A program made the translations under genes and the position numbers. The notes below the pieces were generated by a model that made no database searches, was not told the origin of the DNA, and worked only from the letters and a program-made list of their open reading frames with translations. Positions 10,282-18,286 of a stretch of 55,209 nucleotides of DNA are shown here, in pieces (the stretch's first letter is position 1; each line of letters begins with the position of its first letter). The stretch is from Haloferax gibbonsii ATCC 33959 (GTDB lineage: Archaea > Halobacteriota > Halobacteria > Halobacteriales > Haloferacaceae). The stretch covers positions 739,293 to 794,501 of the forward strand of contig NZ_AOLJ01000011.1 in assembly GCF_000336775.1 (NCBI RefSeq), in the 5' to 3' direction.

Positions 10282-10434
10282 TTACTCGTCCGTGTTGCTT
10301 CGCCGCCAGTTGCGACGCTTGGGGTTTCGCGTGACTTCCATGTCCGTCTTGAGCATGACCCACGCGGGGACGCGACTGTTCTGGCGTTCGAGCTTCGCCA
10401 GACGCTTCTTCTTAGACTTCGACTTCTTACCCAT
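10282..10434 (-). CDS. rpl39e: 50S ribosomal protein L39e
   Basis: A 50-residue basic protein starting [19 protein letters not shown] and ending [11 protein letters not shown]. It matches L39e, which lines the exit tunnel. It is unusually basic for this acidic proteome, as expected of an rRNA-embedded protein. It is first in the translation/secretion cluster. A TATA-like box about 30 bases upstream implies a leaderless transcript. Confidence 0.97.
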   Translation of the reverse strand: MGKKSKSKKKRLAKLERQNSRVPAWVMLKTDMEVTRNPKRRNWRRSNTDE

Positions 10435-10458
10435 AGTGGGCTACACTTTCCATCCTCC

Positions 10459-10469
10459 GCATAAAATCT
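10459..10469 (-). promoter_or_regulatory. TATA-like box of the rpl39e cluster
   Basis: On the minus strand the sequence AAGATTTTATG lies about 30 bases before the rpl39e ATG at 10434. This is the usual TATA position for haloarchaeal transcripts starting at or next to the start codon. It probably drives rpl39e through pfdA, perhaps also ftsY. Confidence 0.6.
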
Positions 10470-10606
10470 TGTTCCTTCGCGTTTCAGGCGTGTGAGGGGC
10501 GTCCGCACGCCCGAATCGGCGATAACCCGGCGTTCTCCCGGGGCGACGACGCGGGCGGGCGACCGAACCGACTCATTCAGTACCGGCGGCGCGAAATCCG
10601 AATCGA

Positions 10607-11548
10607 ATGAGTCGGGCCAGAACCGCCGTCGCCTTCCTCGCGCTCTCCGCCGTCTGGGGGAGCGCCTTCCTCGCCACCGACATCGCCCTCCGGACGGTCC
10701 CGCCGGCGTTCCTCGGCGCGGTCCGCTTCGACGTGGCCGCGCTCCTGTTGTTCGCCGTCGCCATCGCCCGCGGCGACCGGGTCCTCCCCGCCGCCCGCGA
10801 CGAGTGGCGGCCGATTCTCGCCGGCGGCGCGTTCAGCATCGGCGCGCACCACGCCCTCCTGTTTTCGGGGCAGGTGTACGTCCCCGGGTCGGTCGCGTCG
10901 GTCCTCCTCGGCATCATCCCGCTCGCGACGCCGACGCTCACCCGCCTGACGGCCGCCCGCGAGCGGCTCTCGGCGCACCGAATCGTCGGGCTCGTCCTCG
11001 GCTTTCTGGGACTCGTCGTCATCGCCAACCCGGACCCGGAGAACCTGCTGTCGTCGAATCTCGTCGGCGCGGCGCTCGTGTTCGGGTCGGCCGTCGCCTT
11101 CGCCCTCGGCGCGGTGCTGACCCACGACAGCGAGACGGAGATGTCGCTGCTCTCCGTGCAGGCGTGGATGATGCTCGTCGGCGCGGTCACGCTGCACGTC
11201 ACGAGCGTCGCCCTCCCGTGGGAGTCCGCCGCCGACGCGGCGTGGACCCAGACGACGCTCGTCGCCACCGGCTACCTCGCGGTCGTCGCCGGCGCGGGCG
11301 GCTTCCTGCTGTACTTCTGGCTCCTCGACCGGGTCGGCCCAATCGAGGTGAGCCTCCTCGAATACGTCATCCCGATTTTCGCCGCCCTCGCCGACTGGAC
11401 CGTCCTCGGGCGCGTGCCGACGCGCGCCACCGTCGCCGGCTTCGCGCTCATCTTCGCCGGCTTCCTGCTGTTCAAACGCGAGGTGATTCGGGGCGAACTC
11501 CGGCGTATCGTGGACCGCCGTCGCGGGCGGCGGTCGACCGACGACTGA
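10607..11548 (+). CDS. DMT superfamily (EamA) transporter
   Basis: A 313-residue permease with about ten transmembrane segments in two EamA repeats, roughly residues 8-140 and 155-295. The first has the typical SAVWGSAFLATDIALR opening, and the second contains YLAVVAGAGGFLLYFWLLDRVGPIEVSLLEYVIP. Members export metabolites or amino acids; the substrate cannot be inferred. The gene is divergent from rpl39e and convergent with the RNA ligase-like gene. Confidence 0.9.
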   Translation: MSRARTAVAFLALSAVWGSAFLATDIALRTVPPAFLGAVRFDVAALLLFAVAIARGDRVLPAARDEWRPILAGGAFSIGAHHALLFSGQVYVPGSVASVLLGIIPLATPTLTRLTAARERLSAHRIVGLVLGFLGLVVIANPDPENLLSSNLVGAALVFGSAVAFALGAVLTHDSETEMSLLSVQAWMMLVGAVTLHVTSVALPWESAADAAWTQTTLVATGYLAVVAGAGGFLLYFWLLDRVGPIEVSLLEYVIPIFAALADWTVLGRVPTRATVAGFALIFAGFLLFKREVIRGELRRIVDRRRGRRSTDD

Positions 11549-11554
11549 CGCGCC

Positions 11555-12109
11555 TCACAGCGAGAACCGCGTCACCGTCTCGTACTCGGGACCGTCGGGG
11601 CCGCGTTCGCTCTTCTTCAGTCGCACCTCGCGCACCCGAAACGTTCCGACCGTCGGCGACTCGTCCTCGACGACGCGCCGGACGAGGTCCTTCCCGCGGG
11701 CGTCGTCCATGCGGGCGAGCGTGACGTGCGGCGTGAAGTCGTGGCCTTCGGGGTCGAAGCCGATTGCCGTCGTCTCGCGCTCGATAGCCTCGTGCAGTCG
11801 CGTCAGCTCGGCCGCGCCGTCGTCGACGCCGACCCAGACGACCCGAATGTAGTCCAGCGAGGGAAAGACGCCGAGTCCACCGACCGAGGCGTCGAAGGGG
11901 GCGACCCCGGCGGCGTCGACGGCCGATTCGACCGCGTCTCCCACCTCGTCGACGCGGTCCGGCGGCAGCTCTCCGAGGAACTTCAGGGTGACGTGCGCCC
12001 CCGCGGGGTCGGTGAACCGAAGCCCGTCCGCGTCCGAAAGCCGGTCCTGCACCGCGGCGACGCCCGCCGCGAGCGAGTCCGGGAGGTCGACCGCGAGAAA
12101 ACAACGCAT
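11555..12109 (-). CDS. thpR: RNA 2',3'-cyclic phosphodiesterase (2'-5' RNA ligase family)
   Basis: A 184-residue 2H phosphoesterase with both HxTx motifs: HVTL in the KFLG context near residue 40 and HVTL before ARMDD near residue 125. ThpR/LigT enzymes open 2',3'-cyclic phosphates and can join tRNA halves with 2'-5' bonds. The frame is open to 12196, but ATG 12109 gives the conserved start MRCFLAVDLPD. Its six-base stop-to-stop gap from the DMT gene makes this a tight convergent pair. Confidence 0.92.
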   Translation of the reverse strand: MRCFLAVDLPDSLAAGVAAVQDRLSDADGLRFTDPAGAHVTLKFLGELPPDRVDEVGDAVESAVDAAGVAPFDASVGGLGVFPSLDYIRVVWVGVDDGAAELTRLHEAIERETTAIGFDPEGHDFTPHVTLARMDDARGKDLVRRVVEDESPTVGTFRVREVRLKKSERGPDGPEYETVTRFSL

Positions 12110-12135
12110 GGCAGATAGTTGACCCGAGTCGGACG

Positions 12136-12753
12136 TTAACGTTCCGCCGGGTCGCGGTCGGCGTCGCCCGCGCGGTCGTCCTCCTCGGGCGTCCACGTCC
12201 GGGCGATGCTGAACGCCTCGCCGTCGACGAACGTCACCTCGTACACGTCGGGCATCGTCAGGCCCGACCAGAACTCGCGCCCGTAGCGCGGGTCGTAGGC
12301 GTTGAACACGAGCGCCATGAGCGTCCCGTGGGTGCCGACGACGACGTGGCGGTCGGGGTAGGCCTCGACGAGTCGGTCCACGGCGGCGACGCCCCGCGCC
12401 TGCGCCTCGGCGTGGGACTCGCCGCCGGGGTGCGACGCGTTCGGGTTCGCCCAGAGGTGTTCGACCGCCTGTTCGAAGTCGTCGACGTGCGACCCCGCGA
12501 GTTCGCGCTCTCTGAGGTCCTCGTCGACGATGAGCGGGGCGTCCGCCGCGTCGGCGACGCCCTCGACCGTGGCGCGGGCGCGCTCGTACGGGCTGGTCGC
12601 GACCACGTCCGCGAGGTCGGCGAGGCGGGCCGTGACGCGGGCGGCGTCGCGGCGGCCGCGACGCGAGAGGCCGCGGGTGCGCTCGGCGTCGGGGACGTAC
12701 GGTGCGTGGGCGTGCCGGACGAACGACACGACCGTCGTCGGGGGCGCGGACAT
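12136..12753 (-). CDS. Histidine phosphatase superfamily protein
   Basis: A 205-residue phosphoglycerate-mutase-like phosphatase. The catalytic N-terminal motif reads VRHAHAP instead of the common RHGE/RHGx. TSPYERARAT near residue 52 supplies the second Arg, a Glu is present in DLRERELAGS, and the second catalytic His is in VVVGTHGTLMA near residue 143. All core residues (RH, R, H) are present, so it is probably active, with unknown substrate. It lies 26 bases upstream of the thpR start on the same strand. Confidence 0.88.
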   Translation of the reverse strand: MSAPPTTVVSFVRHAHAPYVPDAERTRGLSRRGRRDAARVTARLADLADVVATSPYERARATVEGVADAADAPLIVDEDLRERELAGSHVDDFEQAVEHLWANPNASHPGGESHAEAQARGVAAVDRLVEAYPDRHVVVGTHGTLMALVFNAYDPRYGREFWSGLTMPDVYEVTFVDGEAFSIARTWTPEEDDRAGDADRDPAER

Positions 12754-12844
12754 TCGGAGACGCTCGCCCGCGGGAGGCTAAAAAGCGGTCGGTGTCGTCC
12801 CGCTGACGCAGCGTTTAACCGCCGTGACGCCCAAGCGCGGCTAT

Positions 12845-13585
12845 ATGACCGACGACGGCAAGCGACCCCACCGCTTCTCGGAAGGGCAGGGGTTCGACGA
12901 GGACTACTCCGACTTCTCGCTCGACCCGCCCGAACTCTCGGTGGACCCGACGAAGGTCGACCCGGTCGACTCGCGCGTCCTGACCGACATCCTCGACCAG
13001 CGGAACATCGACCCCGAGGACGTCGACATCGAGAAACTGCTCGACGTGGCGCTCTCGTACATGCAGATAAACCGCTTCGAGGAGGCCACGGAGGCGTTCG
13101 AGCGCGTCGCCCGGTTCGCCGGCGACGACGACAACATCGCCCAGGAGGCGTGGGTCAACAAGGGCGCGGCGCACGGCCAACTCGAAGAGTGGGACGAGGC
13201 AATCGGCTCCTACCGAGAGGCGCTCAAACTCGACGACGACAGCGAGCACGCCGCGACGGCTCACACCAACCTCGCGTACGCGCTCTGGGAGGCCGGCCAG
13301 ACGGCCGACGCGCTCGACCACGCGGAGCGCGCCGTCGAACTCGACCCGCGCTTCCCGCAGGCGTGGTACAACCGCGGCTTCTTCCTCCACGAGCGCGGCC
13401 TCAACGAGGACGCCGTCAACGCCTTCGACAACGCCATCCGCCTCGGGATGCGCACTCCGGGCGTCCACGAGGAGAAGGCGCGCGCGCTCGAAGAGCTCGG
13501 CCGCGACGAGGAAGCAGAACAGGCTCAGCAGCAGGCCGACGACCTCCGCGAGCAGGCCGAAGCGGAGCTCGTCGAGGAGTACTAG
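12845..13585 (+). CDS. Tetratricopeptide repeat protein
   Basis: A 246-residue soluble acidic protein with three to four TPR units between about residues 65 and 230, recognised by patterns such as AWVNKGAAHGQLEEWDEAIGSY, AHTNLAYALWEAGQ and AWYNRGFFLHERGL. TPRs mediate protein contacts; the partner is unknown. The frame extends upstream to a GTG at 12824, but ATG 12845 has a TATA-like GTTTAAC about 28 bases upstream. The DUF424 gene begins one base after its stop, implying an operon and possibly a shared role. Confidence 0.88.
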   Translation: MTDDGKRPHRFSEGQGFDEDYSDFSLDPPELSVDPTKVDPVDSRVLTDILDQRNIDPEDVDIEKLLDVALSYMQINRFEEATEAFERVARFAGDDDNIAQEAWVNKGAAHGQLEEWDEAIGSYREALKLDDDSEHAATAHTNLAYALWEAGQTADALDHAERAVELDPRFPQAWYNRGFFLHERGLNEDAVNAFDNAIRLGMRTPGVHEEKARALEELGRDEEAEQAQQQADDLREQAEAELVEEY

Positions 13586-13586
13586 G

Positions 13587-13889
13587 ATGCTCCTCCGCGA
13601 GCGGGAGACCCCCGAGGGGCTCCTCGTCTCGGTCTGCGACCCCGACTGCATCGGCGAGACCTACACCGACGACGGCGTCTCGCTCGACGTGACGGAGGAC
13701 TTCTACGGCGGCGACGAGGCCGAGACCGCCGACGAAGACGCCGTCGTGGACAGCCTCACCCGCGCGACCGTCGCCAACATCGTCGGCGAGGAGTCCGTCT
13801 CGGTCGCCATCGACGCCGGCCTCGTGGACGAGGAGACCGTCCTCGAAGTCGGCGGCACGCTCCACGCGCAACTGCTCTGGCTCCGCTGA
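13587..13889 (+). CDS. DUF424 family protein
   Basis: A 100-residue protein matching archaeal DUF424. It starts MLLRERETPEGLLVSVCDPDCIG, has LDVTEDFYGG in the middle and a C-terminal helix-strand ending GTLHAQLLWLR. The family is widespread in archaea and uncharacterised as far as I know. It starts one base after the TPR gene stop. Confidence 0.82.
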   Translation: MLLRERETPEGLLVSVCDPDCIGETYTDDGVSLDVTEDFYGGDEAETADEDAVVDSLTRATVANIVGEESVSVAIDAGLVDEETVLEVGGTLHAQLLWLR

Positions 13890-13898
13890 GCCGCCGTC

Positions 13899-13912
13899 GA
13901 AAACTAGTTTTC
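13899..13912. terminator. Palindrome between convergent genes, candidate bidirectional terminator
   Basis: GAAAACTAGTTTTC is a perfect 14-bp palindrome. It sits 10 bases after the DUF424 stop and 22 bases before the stop of the convergent histidine kinase gene. A GC-rich hairpin-forming stretch (GGCC-tcc-GGCC) follows directly. Its T run in each direction fits archaeal T-rich termination from both sides. Confidence 0.5.
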
Positions 13913-13933
13913 CGGCCTCCGGCCGCTACAACG

Positions 13934-14983
13934 CTACGCCGGCCGCTCGACACCCGTAATCTCGAAACGAGCGCCGCCGCGGTCGGCCTCGGTGACGCCG
14001 ATGTCCCAGCCGTGCGCGTGAGCCGCCTGCGCGACGATGGACAGGCCGAGGCCGGTCCCCTCCTCGCCCGTGGAGTAACCCGCCTCGAACACCTCGTCGC
14101 GCGTCTCCGCGGGGATGCCGACGCCGTCGTCCTCGACGTAGAAGCCCGTAGCGTCGCCGTCGCTATCGCCATCGAGGACGCCGACCGTCACGGTCAGATG
14201 GTCGGTCCCGCCGTGCTCGACCCCGTTCCGAAACAGGTTCTCGAACACGTGTCCCAGCAGGTTCGGGTCCGCCCGGAACTCGAACGAGTCGGCGACGACG
14301 AGTTCGGCCGAGCCGGTCTCGACGTGCTCCCACGCGGCCGACGCGCGCGTTTCGAGGTCGACGGTCGACAGTTCCTCGACCGCGTCGTGGCGGGCCAACA
14401 CCAGCGCGTCGGTGATGATGTCGTCCATCCGGTCGAGCGCGCCCGCGACCGGTTCGAGTCGGTCGGCGGCGACCGCTTCGTCGAGGAGCGATTCGACGTA
14501 GCCCGCCGCGACCGAAAGCGGGTTTCTGAGGTCGTGCGAGAGCATCCGGGCGAGGTTCTGGAGGCGTTCGGCCTTCTCTTCGGCCTCCAGTTCCGCGCGC
14601 TTTCGGTCGGTGATGTCGAGGTGCGCAATCTGGACGTAGGTGTCGCCGTCGTCGACGAATCGGGTCGCTCGCATCGTGAACCAGAGGCGCTCGTCGGGCG
14701 TTTCGCAGGGATATTCGAAGGAGAACTCGTCTCTCTCGCCGTCGATGACGGCGCGGATGCCCTGGCTGGCCGTCGTCGCGTCGTCGGTGGTGCTGAGGTC
14801 GCAGACCCCGAGGTAGTTCGTGCCGACCGAACTGCTGTCGCCCTGATAGTCGTGTTCGGTTCCGAACTCCCGCCACGCGCGGTTGGTGTAGAGGATGACG
14901 CCGTCCTCGTCCAGAATCGCGAGCTGCGTCGGGAGCGCGTCGAGGCTCGAAAACGCGAGCGAGGACGAGGTGACGTTTGACAT
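13934..14983 (-). CDS. PAS domain sensor histidine kinase
   Basis: A 349-residue soluble kinase. A PAS domain covers about 15-125 (LAILDEDGVILYTNRAW, then a PAC-type HLDITDRKRAE). The HisKA box is MLSHDLRNPLSVAAG with phospho-acceptor His150. The ATPase has N box ENLFRNGVEHGG, G1 EDDGVGIP and G2 GTGLGLSIV. There are no membrane segments, so it probably senses a cytoplasmic signal. No response regulator lies nearby, so it is an orphan here. It is divergent from sufS. Confidence 0.93.
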   Translation of the reverse strand: MSNVTSSSLAFSSLDALPTQLAILDEDGVILYTNRAWREFGTEHDYQGDSSSVGTNYLGVCDLSTTDDATTASQGIRAVIDGERDEFSFEYPCETPDERLWFTMRATRFVDDGDTYVQIAHLDITDRKRAELEAEEKAERLQNLARMLSHDLRNPLSVAAGYVESLLDEAVAADRLEPVAGALDRMDDIITDALVLARHDAVEELSTVDLETRASAAWEHVETGSAELVVADSFEFRADPNLLGHVFENLFRNGVEHGGTDHLTVTVGVLDGDSDGDATGFYVEDDGVGIPAETRDEVFEAGYSTGEEGTGLGLSIVAQAAHAHGWDIGVTEADRGGARFEITGVERPA

Positions 14984-15162
14984 TGGTGAACGGACGGGCG
15001 TGAGCTACTTGATTCGTTTGGGTGAGTGAGCGACACGTCGCCACCGCATCGCGATTGCGTCACCGCCACCGGCCACAGTTGCCGGCTGACGAAACCGAAA
15101 TCGGTTGCAGAGCCGCGTGCGGACCGAAGACGTGTTGTGCCTACGGGGGCAACTCACACTCA

Positions 15163-16443
15163 ATGAGAGTGCAGGAGTCGTACCCCGTCGACGTCGACGC
15201 CATCCGAGCGGATTTCCCCATCCTCCAGCGGAAGGTCGGCGGCGACATCTCGACGCCGGGTGAGCACGACGACGACGACACGCCGCTCGTCTACCTCGAC
15301 AACGCCGCGACGAGCCACACGCCGGAGCAGGTCGTCGACGCCATCGTCGACTACTACCACGGCTACAACTCGAACGTCCACCGCGGCATCCACCACCTGA
15401 GCCAGGAGGCCTCCGTCGCCTACGAGAACGCCCACGACCGCGTCGCGGAGTTCATCGGCGCGTCCGGCGGCCGCGAGGAGGTCGTCTTCACGAAGAACAC
15501 CACCGAGTCGATGAACCTCGTCGCCTACGCGTGGGGCCTCGACGAACTCGGACCGGGCGACTCGGTCGTCATGACCGAGATGGAACACCACGCCTCGCTG
15601 GTCACGTGGCAACAGATTGCCAAGAAGACCGGTGCCGAAGTTCGCTACATCCGCGTCGACGACGACGGCCGCCTCGACATGGAGCACGCGAAGGAACTCA
15701 TCGACGACTCCACGAAGATGGTCTCGGTCGTCCACGTCTCGAACACCCTCGGGACCGTCAACCCGGTCTCCGAACTCGCCGACATGGCCCACGAAGTCGG
15801 GGCGTACGCCTTCGTCGACGGCGCGCAGTCGGTCCCGACCCGCCCGGTCGACGTGGAGGACATCGACGCCGACTTCTTCGCCTTCTCGGGTCACAAGATG
15901 TGCGGCCCGACGGGCATCGGCGCGCTCTACGGCAAGCGCGACATCCTCGAGGAGATGCAGCCGTATCTCTACGGCGGCGAGATGATTCGGAGCGTCACCT
16001 ACGAGGACTCCACGTGGGAGGACCTCCCGTGGAAGTTCGAGGCGGGCACGCCGCCCATCGCGCAGGGCGTCGGCTTCGCCGCGGCCGTCGACTATCTCGA
16101 CGACATCGGCATGGAGAACGTCCAGGCCCACGAGGAACTGCTCGCGGAGTACGCCTACGACCGCCTCGGAGAGTTCGACGACATCGAGATGTACGGCCCG
16201 CCGGGCGACGACCGCGGCGGCCTCGTCGCGTTCAACCTCGACAGCGTCCACGCCCACGACCTCTCGAGCATCCTCAACGAGCAGGGCGTCGCCATCCGCG
16301 CCGGCGACCACTGTACCCAGCCGCTGCACGACAAGCTCGGGGTGGCGGCCTCGACGCGGGCGTCGTTCTACATCTACAACACGCGCGAGGAAGTCGACAA
16401 ACTGGTCGACGCCATCGACACCGCTCGCGAACTGTTCGCCTAA
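15163..16443 (+). CDS. sufS: Cysteine desulfurase SufS
   Basis: A 426-residue PLP enzyme that takes sulfur from cysteine for Fe-S cluster assembly. Seen: SGHKMCGPTG with PLP Lys245, the nucleophile loop AGDHCTQP with Cys384, and YLDNAATSH near residue 45. The frame is open upstream to 15022, but ATG 15163 begins the conserved start. The ATG lies in the loop of a weak hairpin (CACTC-aatga-GAGTG, 15157-15171). The last 20 codons are repeated exactly downstream. The sufU scaffold gene follows 0.9 kb later. Confidence 0.96.
   Translation: MRVQESYPVDVDAIRADFPILQRKVGGDISTPGEHDDDDTPLVYLDNAATSHTPEQVVDAIVDYYHGYNSNVHRGIHHLSQEASVAYENAHDRVAEFIGASGGREEVVFTKNTTESMNLVAYAWGLDELGPGDSVVMTEMEHHASLVTWQQIAKKTGAEVRYIRVDDDGRLDMEHAKELIDDSTKMVSVVHVSNTLGTVNPVSELADMAHEVGAYAFVDGAQSVPTRPVDVEDIDADFFAFSGHKMCGPTGIGALYGKRDILEEMQPYLYGGEMIRSVTYEDSTWEDLPWKFEAGTPPIAQGVGFAAAVDYLDDIGMENVQAHEELLAEYAYDRLGEFDDIEMYGPPGDDRGGLVAFNLDSVHAHDLSSILNEQGVAIRAGDHCTQPLHDKLGVAASTRASFYIYNTREEVDKLVDAIDTARELFA
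16379..16441 (+). repeat. 63-bp direct repeat, copy 1 (3' end of sufS)
   Basis: Identical over 63 bases to 16582-16644. This copy encodes the last 20 residues of SufS (from TREEVDKLVD to ARELFA) and the first base of its TAA stop. The copies diverge one base into the stop codon (TAA here, TGA in copy 2). Confidence 0.95.
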
Positions 16444-16581
16444 CGCAGACCCGTTCCGCGAACGTACTGAGCGGACCGACGAGCGAGGGGAGGCACGGGG
16501 TGCCGAACCGAGCGAGGAGCGTTTTTGGTCCAGCTTTTGCCGAGCGAGTGAAACGAGCGCAGCGCAAAAGGTGGTCTCACG
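16442..16581. repeat. 140-bp insert with interspersed-repeat-like inverted repeat
   Basis: Separates the two copies of the sufS tail. It contains ccagcttttgc and gcaaaaggtgg, an 11-bp imperfect inverted repeat (10 of 11 paired), around a GAGCGAGTGAAACGAGCGC-type centre. From memory this pattern recurs downstream of many Haloferax genes; I cannot run the search here. No transposase is encoded. Confidence 0.6.
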
Positions 16582-16644
16582 ACACGCGCGAGGAAGTCGA
16601 CAAACTGGTCGACGCCATCGACACCGCTCGCGAACTGTTCGCCT
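16582..16644 (+). repeat. 63-bp direct repeat, copy 2 (detached sufS tail)
   Basis: Exact copy of 16379-16441, followed by GA to complete a TGA stop. It has no start codon of its own. It is followed by a T-rich stretch (cggtttttcg) that could be the original sufS terminator, which would make this copy the ancestral gene end. Confidence 0.95.
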
Positions 16645-16719
16645 GAGTACCCGGTTTTTCGTGGTGTCGGGGCGCGACCGCCCCAATACATTTGTCCCGC
16701 TGACACGTCGTCGGAGCGT

Positions 16720-17307
16720 ATGCTCCAATCGCTGACCGGCTTCCTCGTCGAGACGCTCCGCGAAACCGTCGCGGAGTTCGGGACCGCGGTGCAGGACGCC
16801 GCGCCGAAGGTGCTCACCGCGGTCGTCTTCCTCGCGCTCGCCTACGTCGGCATCAAGGCGATACTGTTCGTCGTCCGGGGCGTGCTCGACGGGCTGTACC
16901 CCGAAGAGCAGGACCTCGTGGTCGAACTCGGGGTCGCCGTCGCGGGCGTGTTCCTCTGGTTCGGCGCGGCGCTCGCGCTGTTGAACATCGTCGGGATGAC
17001 GGAAATCGCGGCGAGCCTCGGCACCGCGACCGGCTTCATCGCGCTGGGCGTCTCCTACGCGCTGTCGAACATGATAGCCGACACGGTGGCGGGCGTCTAC
17101 CTGCTTCGAGACCCCGATTTCAACCCCGGCGACCGGGTGAAGTCGGACCCGGTGACGGGGACGGTCAGCTCCATCGAACTCCGCAAGACGCGCTTCGAGA
17201 ACGACGAGGGCGACACCGTCGTCGTGGCGAACCGCGACGTCGAAAAGAAGTGGACGAAGTACGACGCGGAGGCGGCCGCGGACGCGTCGGCGGCGGGTCC
17301 GACGTAA
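16720..17307 (+). CDS. Short MscS-like mechanosensitive channel protein
   Basis: A 195-residue membrane protein with about three transmembrane helices. The last (about 100-128) is a Gly/Ala-rich pore helix SLGTATGFIALGVSYALSNM, followed by a short beta domain (NPGDRVKSDPVTGTVSSIELRKTRF) as in MscS. The usual C-terminal alpha/beta vestibule is missing: E. coli MscS has about 286 residues. It lies between sufS and sufU but is probably unrelated to them. Confidence 0.82.
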   Translation: MLQSLTGFLVETLRETVAEFGTAVQDAAPKVLTAVVFLALAYVGIKAILFVVRGVLDGLYPEEQDLVVELGVAVAGVFLWFGAALALLNIVGMTEIAASLGTATGFIALGVSYALSNMIADTVAGVYLLRDPDFNPGDRVKSDPVTGTVSSIELRKTRFENDEGDTVVVANRDVEKKWTKYDAEAAADASAAGPT

Positions 17308-17379
17308 GCGACGAATTCGGCCGATTCGCCGGCCCCGGAATCCTTTTACGGCGCTCGGGCGTAGCCCCGACGAACACCA

Positions 17380-17808
17380 ATGGGCATTGGCTCAGACATG
17401 TATCGTCAGCAGATAATGGACCACTACAAGAACCCCCGGAACCACGGCCGGCTGGAGTCGCCGACGTTCACCCACACCGGGGAGAACCCCTCCTGCGGCG
17501 ATACGATTACGATGGACGTGCAGCTCGCCGACGACGGCGAGACCATAGAGCGCGTCGCGTTCTCCGGCGATGGCTGCGCCATCAGTCAGGCGTCCGCGAG
17601 TATGCTCACCCAGCGACTGCCGGGCACGACGCTCTCGGAGCTGGCGGAGATGGACACCGACGACATCACCGAGATGCTCGGCGTCGACATCTCGCCGATG
17701 CGCATCAAGTGCGCCGTCCTCGCGCGACAGGTCGCACAGGACGGCGCGAAGATTCACGACGGCGAGATAGAAATCGAGCAGACGAAGACCGAAGGCGACG
17801 ACGACTGA
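17380..17808 (+). CDS. sufU: SufU/IscU-type Fe-S cluster scaffold
   Basis: A 142-residue scaffold protein with the three conserved Cys of the family: NPSCGD near residue 39, GDGCAISQAS near 66 and RIKCAVLA near 110. The Asp after the first Cys is also kept. SufU-type proteins accept sulfur from SufS or hold nascent clusters, and sufS is just upstream. A TATA-like CTTTTACG about 35 bases upstream suggests its own promoter. Confidence 0.94.
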   Translation: MGIGSDMYRQQIMDHYKNPRNHGRLESPTFTHTGENPSCGDTITMDVQLADDGETIERVAFSGDGCAISQASASMLTQRLPGTTLSELAEMDTDDITEMLGVDISPMRIKCAVLARQVAQDGAKIHDGEIEIEQTKTEGDDD

Positions 17809-17862
17809 GCCGCCTCCCCTCGGCGGCGAATCGGCGACTCCCCGAACCGAGCGCGAGTCAGG

Positions 17863-18276
17863 CTATTCTTCTTCCGTCCCCGCGCCGAGCGCCGCCGCCA
17901 GCGCGACGAGGTAGCCGAGCCCCGCTTTGACCTCGGGGTCGCGGGTGGCCCGCAGGAGGCCGACCGCTCCCACGGGCGTCGCCTCCGCCTCCTCCGCGTC
18001 GCCGACGGCGCGAAGCAGGCGCTTCATCCCCGCGACGGTGTCGGGGTCGGAGGCGTCGTCGGCGACCTCGGCGAGTGAGGTCCCGGTCCGCGCGAGCGAG
18101 CGCACCATCTCGTCGTCGAGCGCGCCGACGCCGAGTTCGAGCACGTCGATGAGGTCGTTGACGAGGCCGAGTCGCTCGACGAGGAGGGCGACCTCCTCGG
18201 GGTTGTTCTCGATGGCCCGCACGAGTTCGTCGGGCACCGTCTGTTCGGTCGCTGTGGTTGATTCGTGGTCCTGCAT
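17863..18276 (-). CDS. DUF1641 domain-containing protein
   Basis: A 137-residue acidic helical protein. The central part (LLVERLGLVNDLIDVLELGVGALDDEMVRSLA) and the Gly-rich end (GLGYLVALAAALGAG) fit DUF1641, which often accompanies sulfide:quinone oxidoreductase-like flavoproteins. That is the arrangement here. A GTG at 18285 is an alternative start two bases after the upstream stop; ATG 18276 is chosen. Function unknown, possibly a partner of the flavoprotein. Confidence 0.75.
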   Translation of the reverse strand: MQDHESTTATEQTVPDELVRAIENNPEEVALLVERLGLVNDLIDVLELGVGALDDEMVRSLARTGTSLAEVADDASDPDTVAGMKRLLRAVGDAEEAEATPVGAVGLLRATRDPEVKAGLGYLVALAAALGAGTEEE

Positions 18277-18286
18277 TGGTCTCACC

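Noticed and set aside
15160..16728. 522-codon open frame opposite sufS
   Set aside because: Antisense shadow of a certain enzyme gene; composition rich in Arg and Val without similarity.
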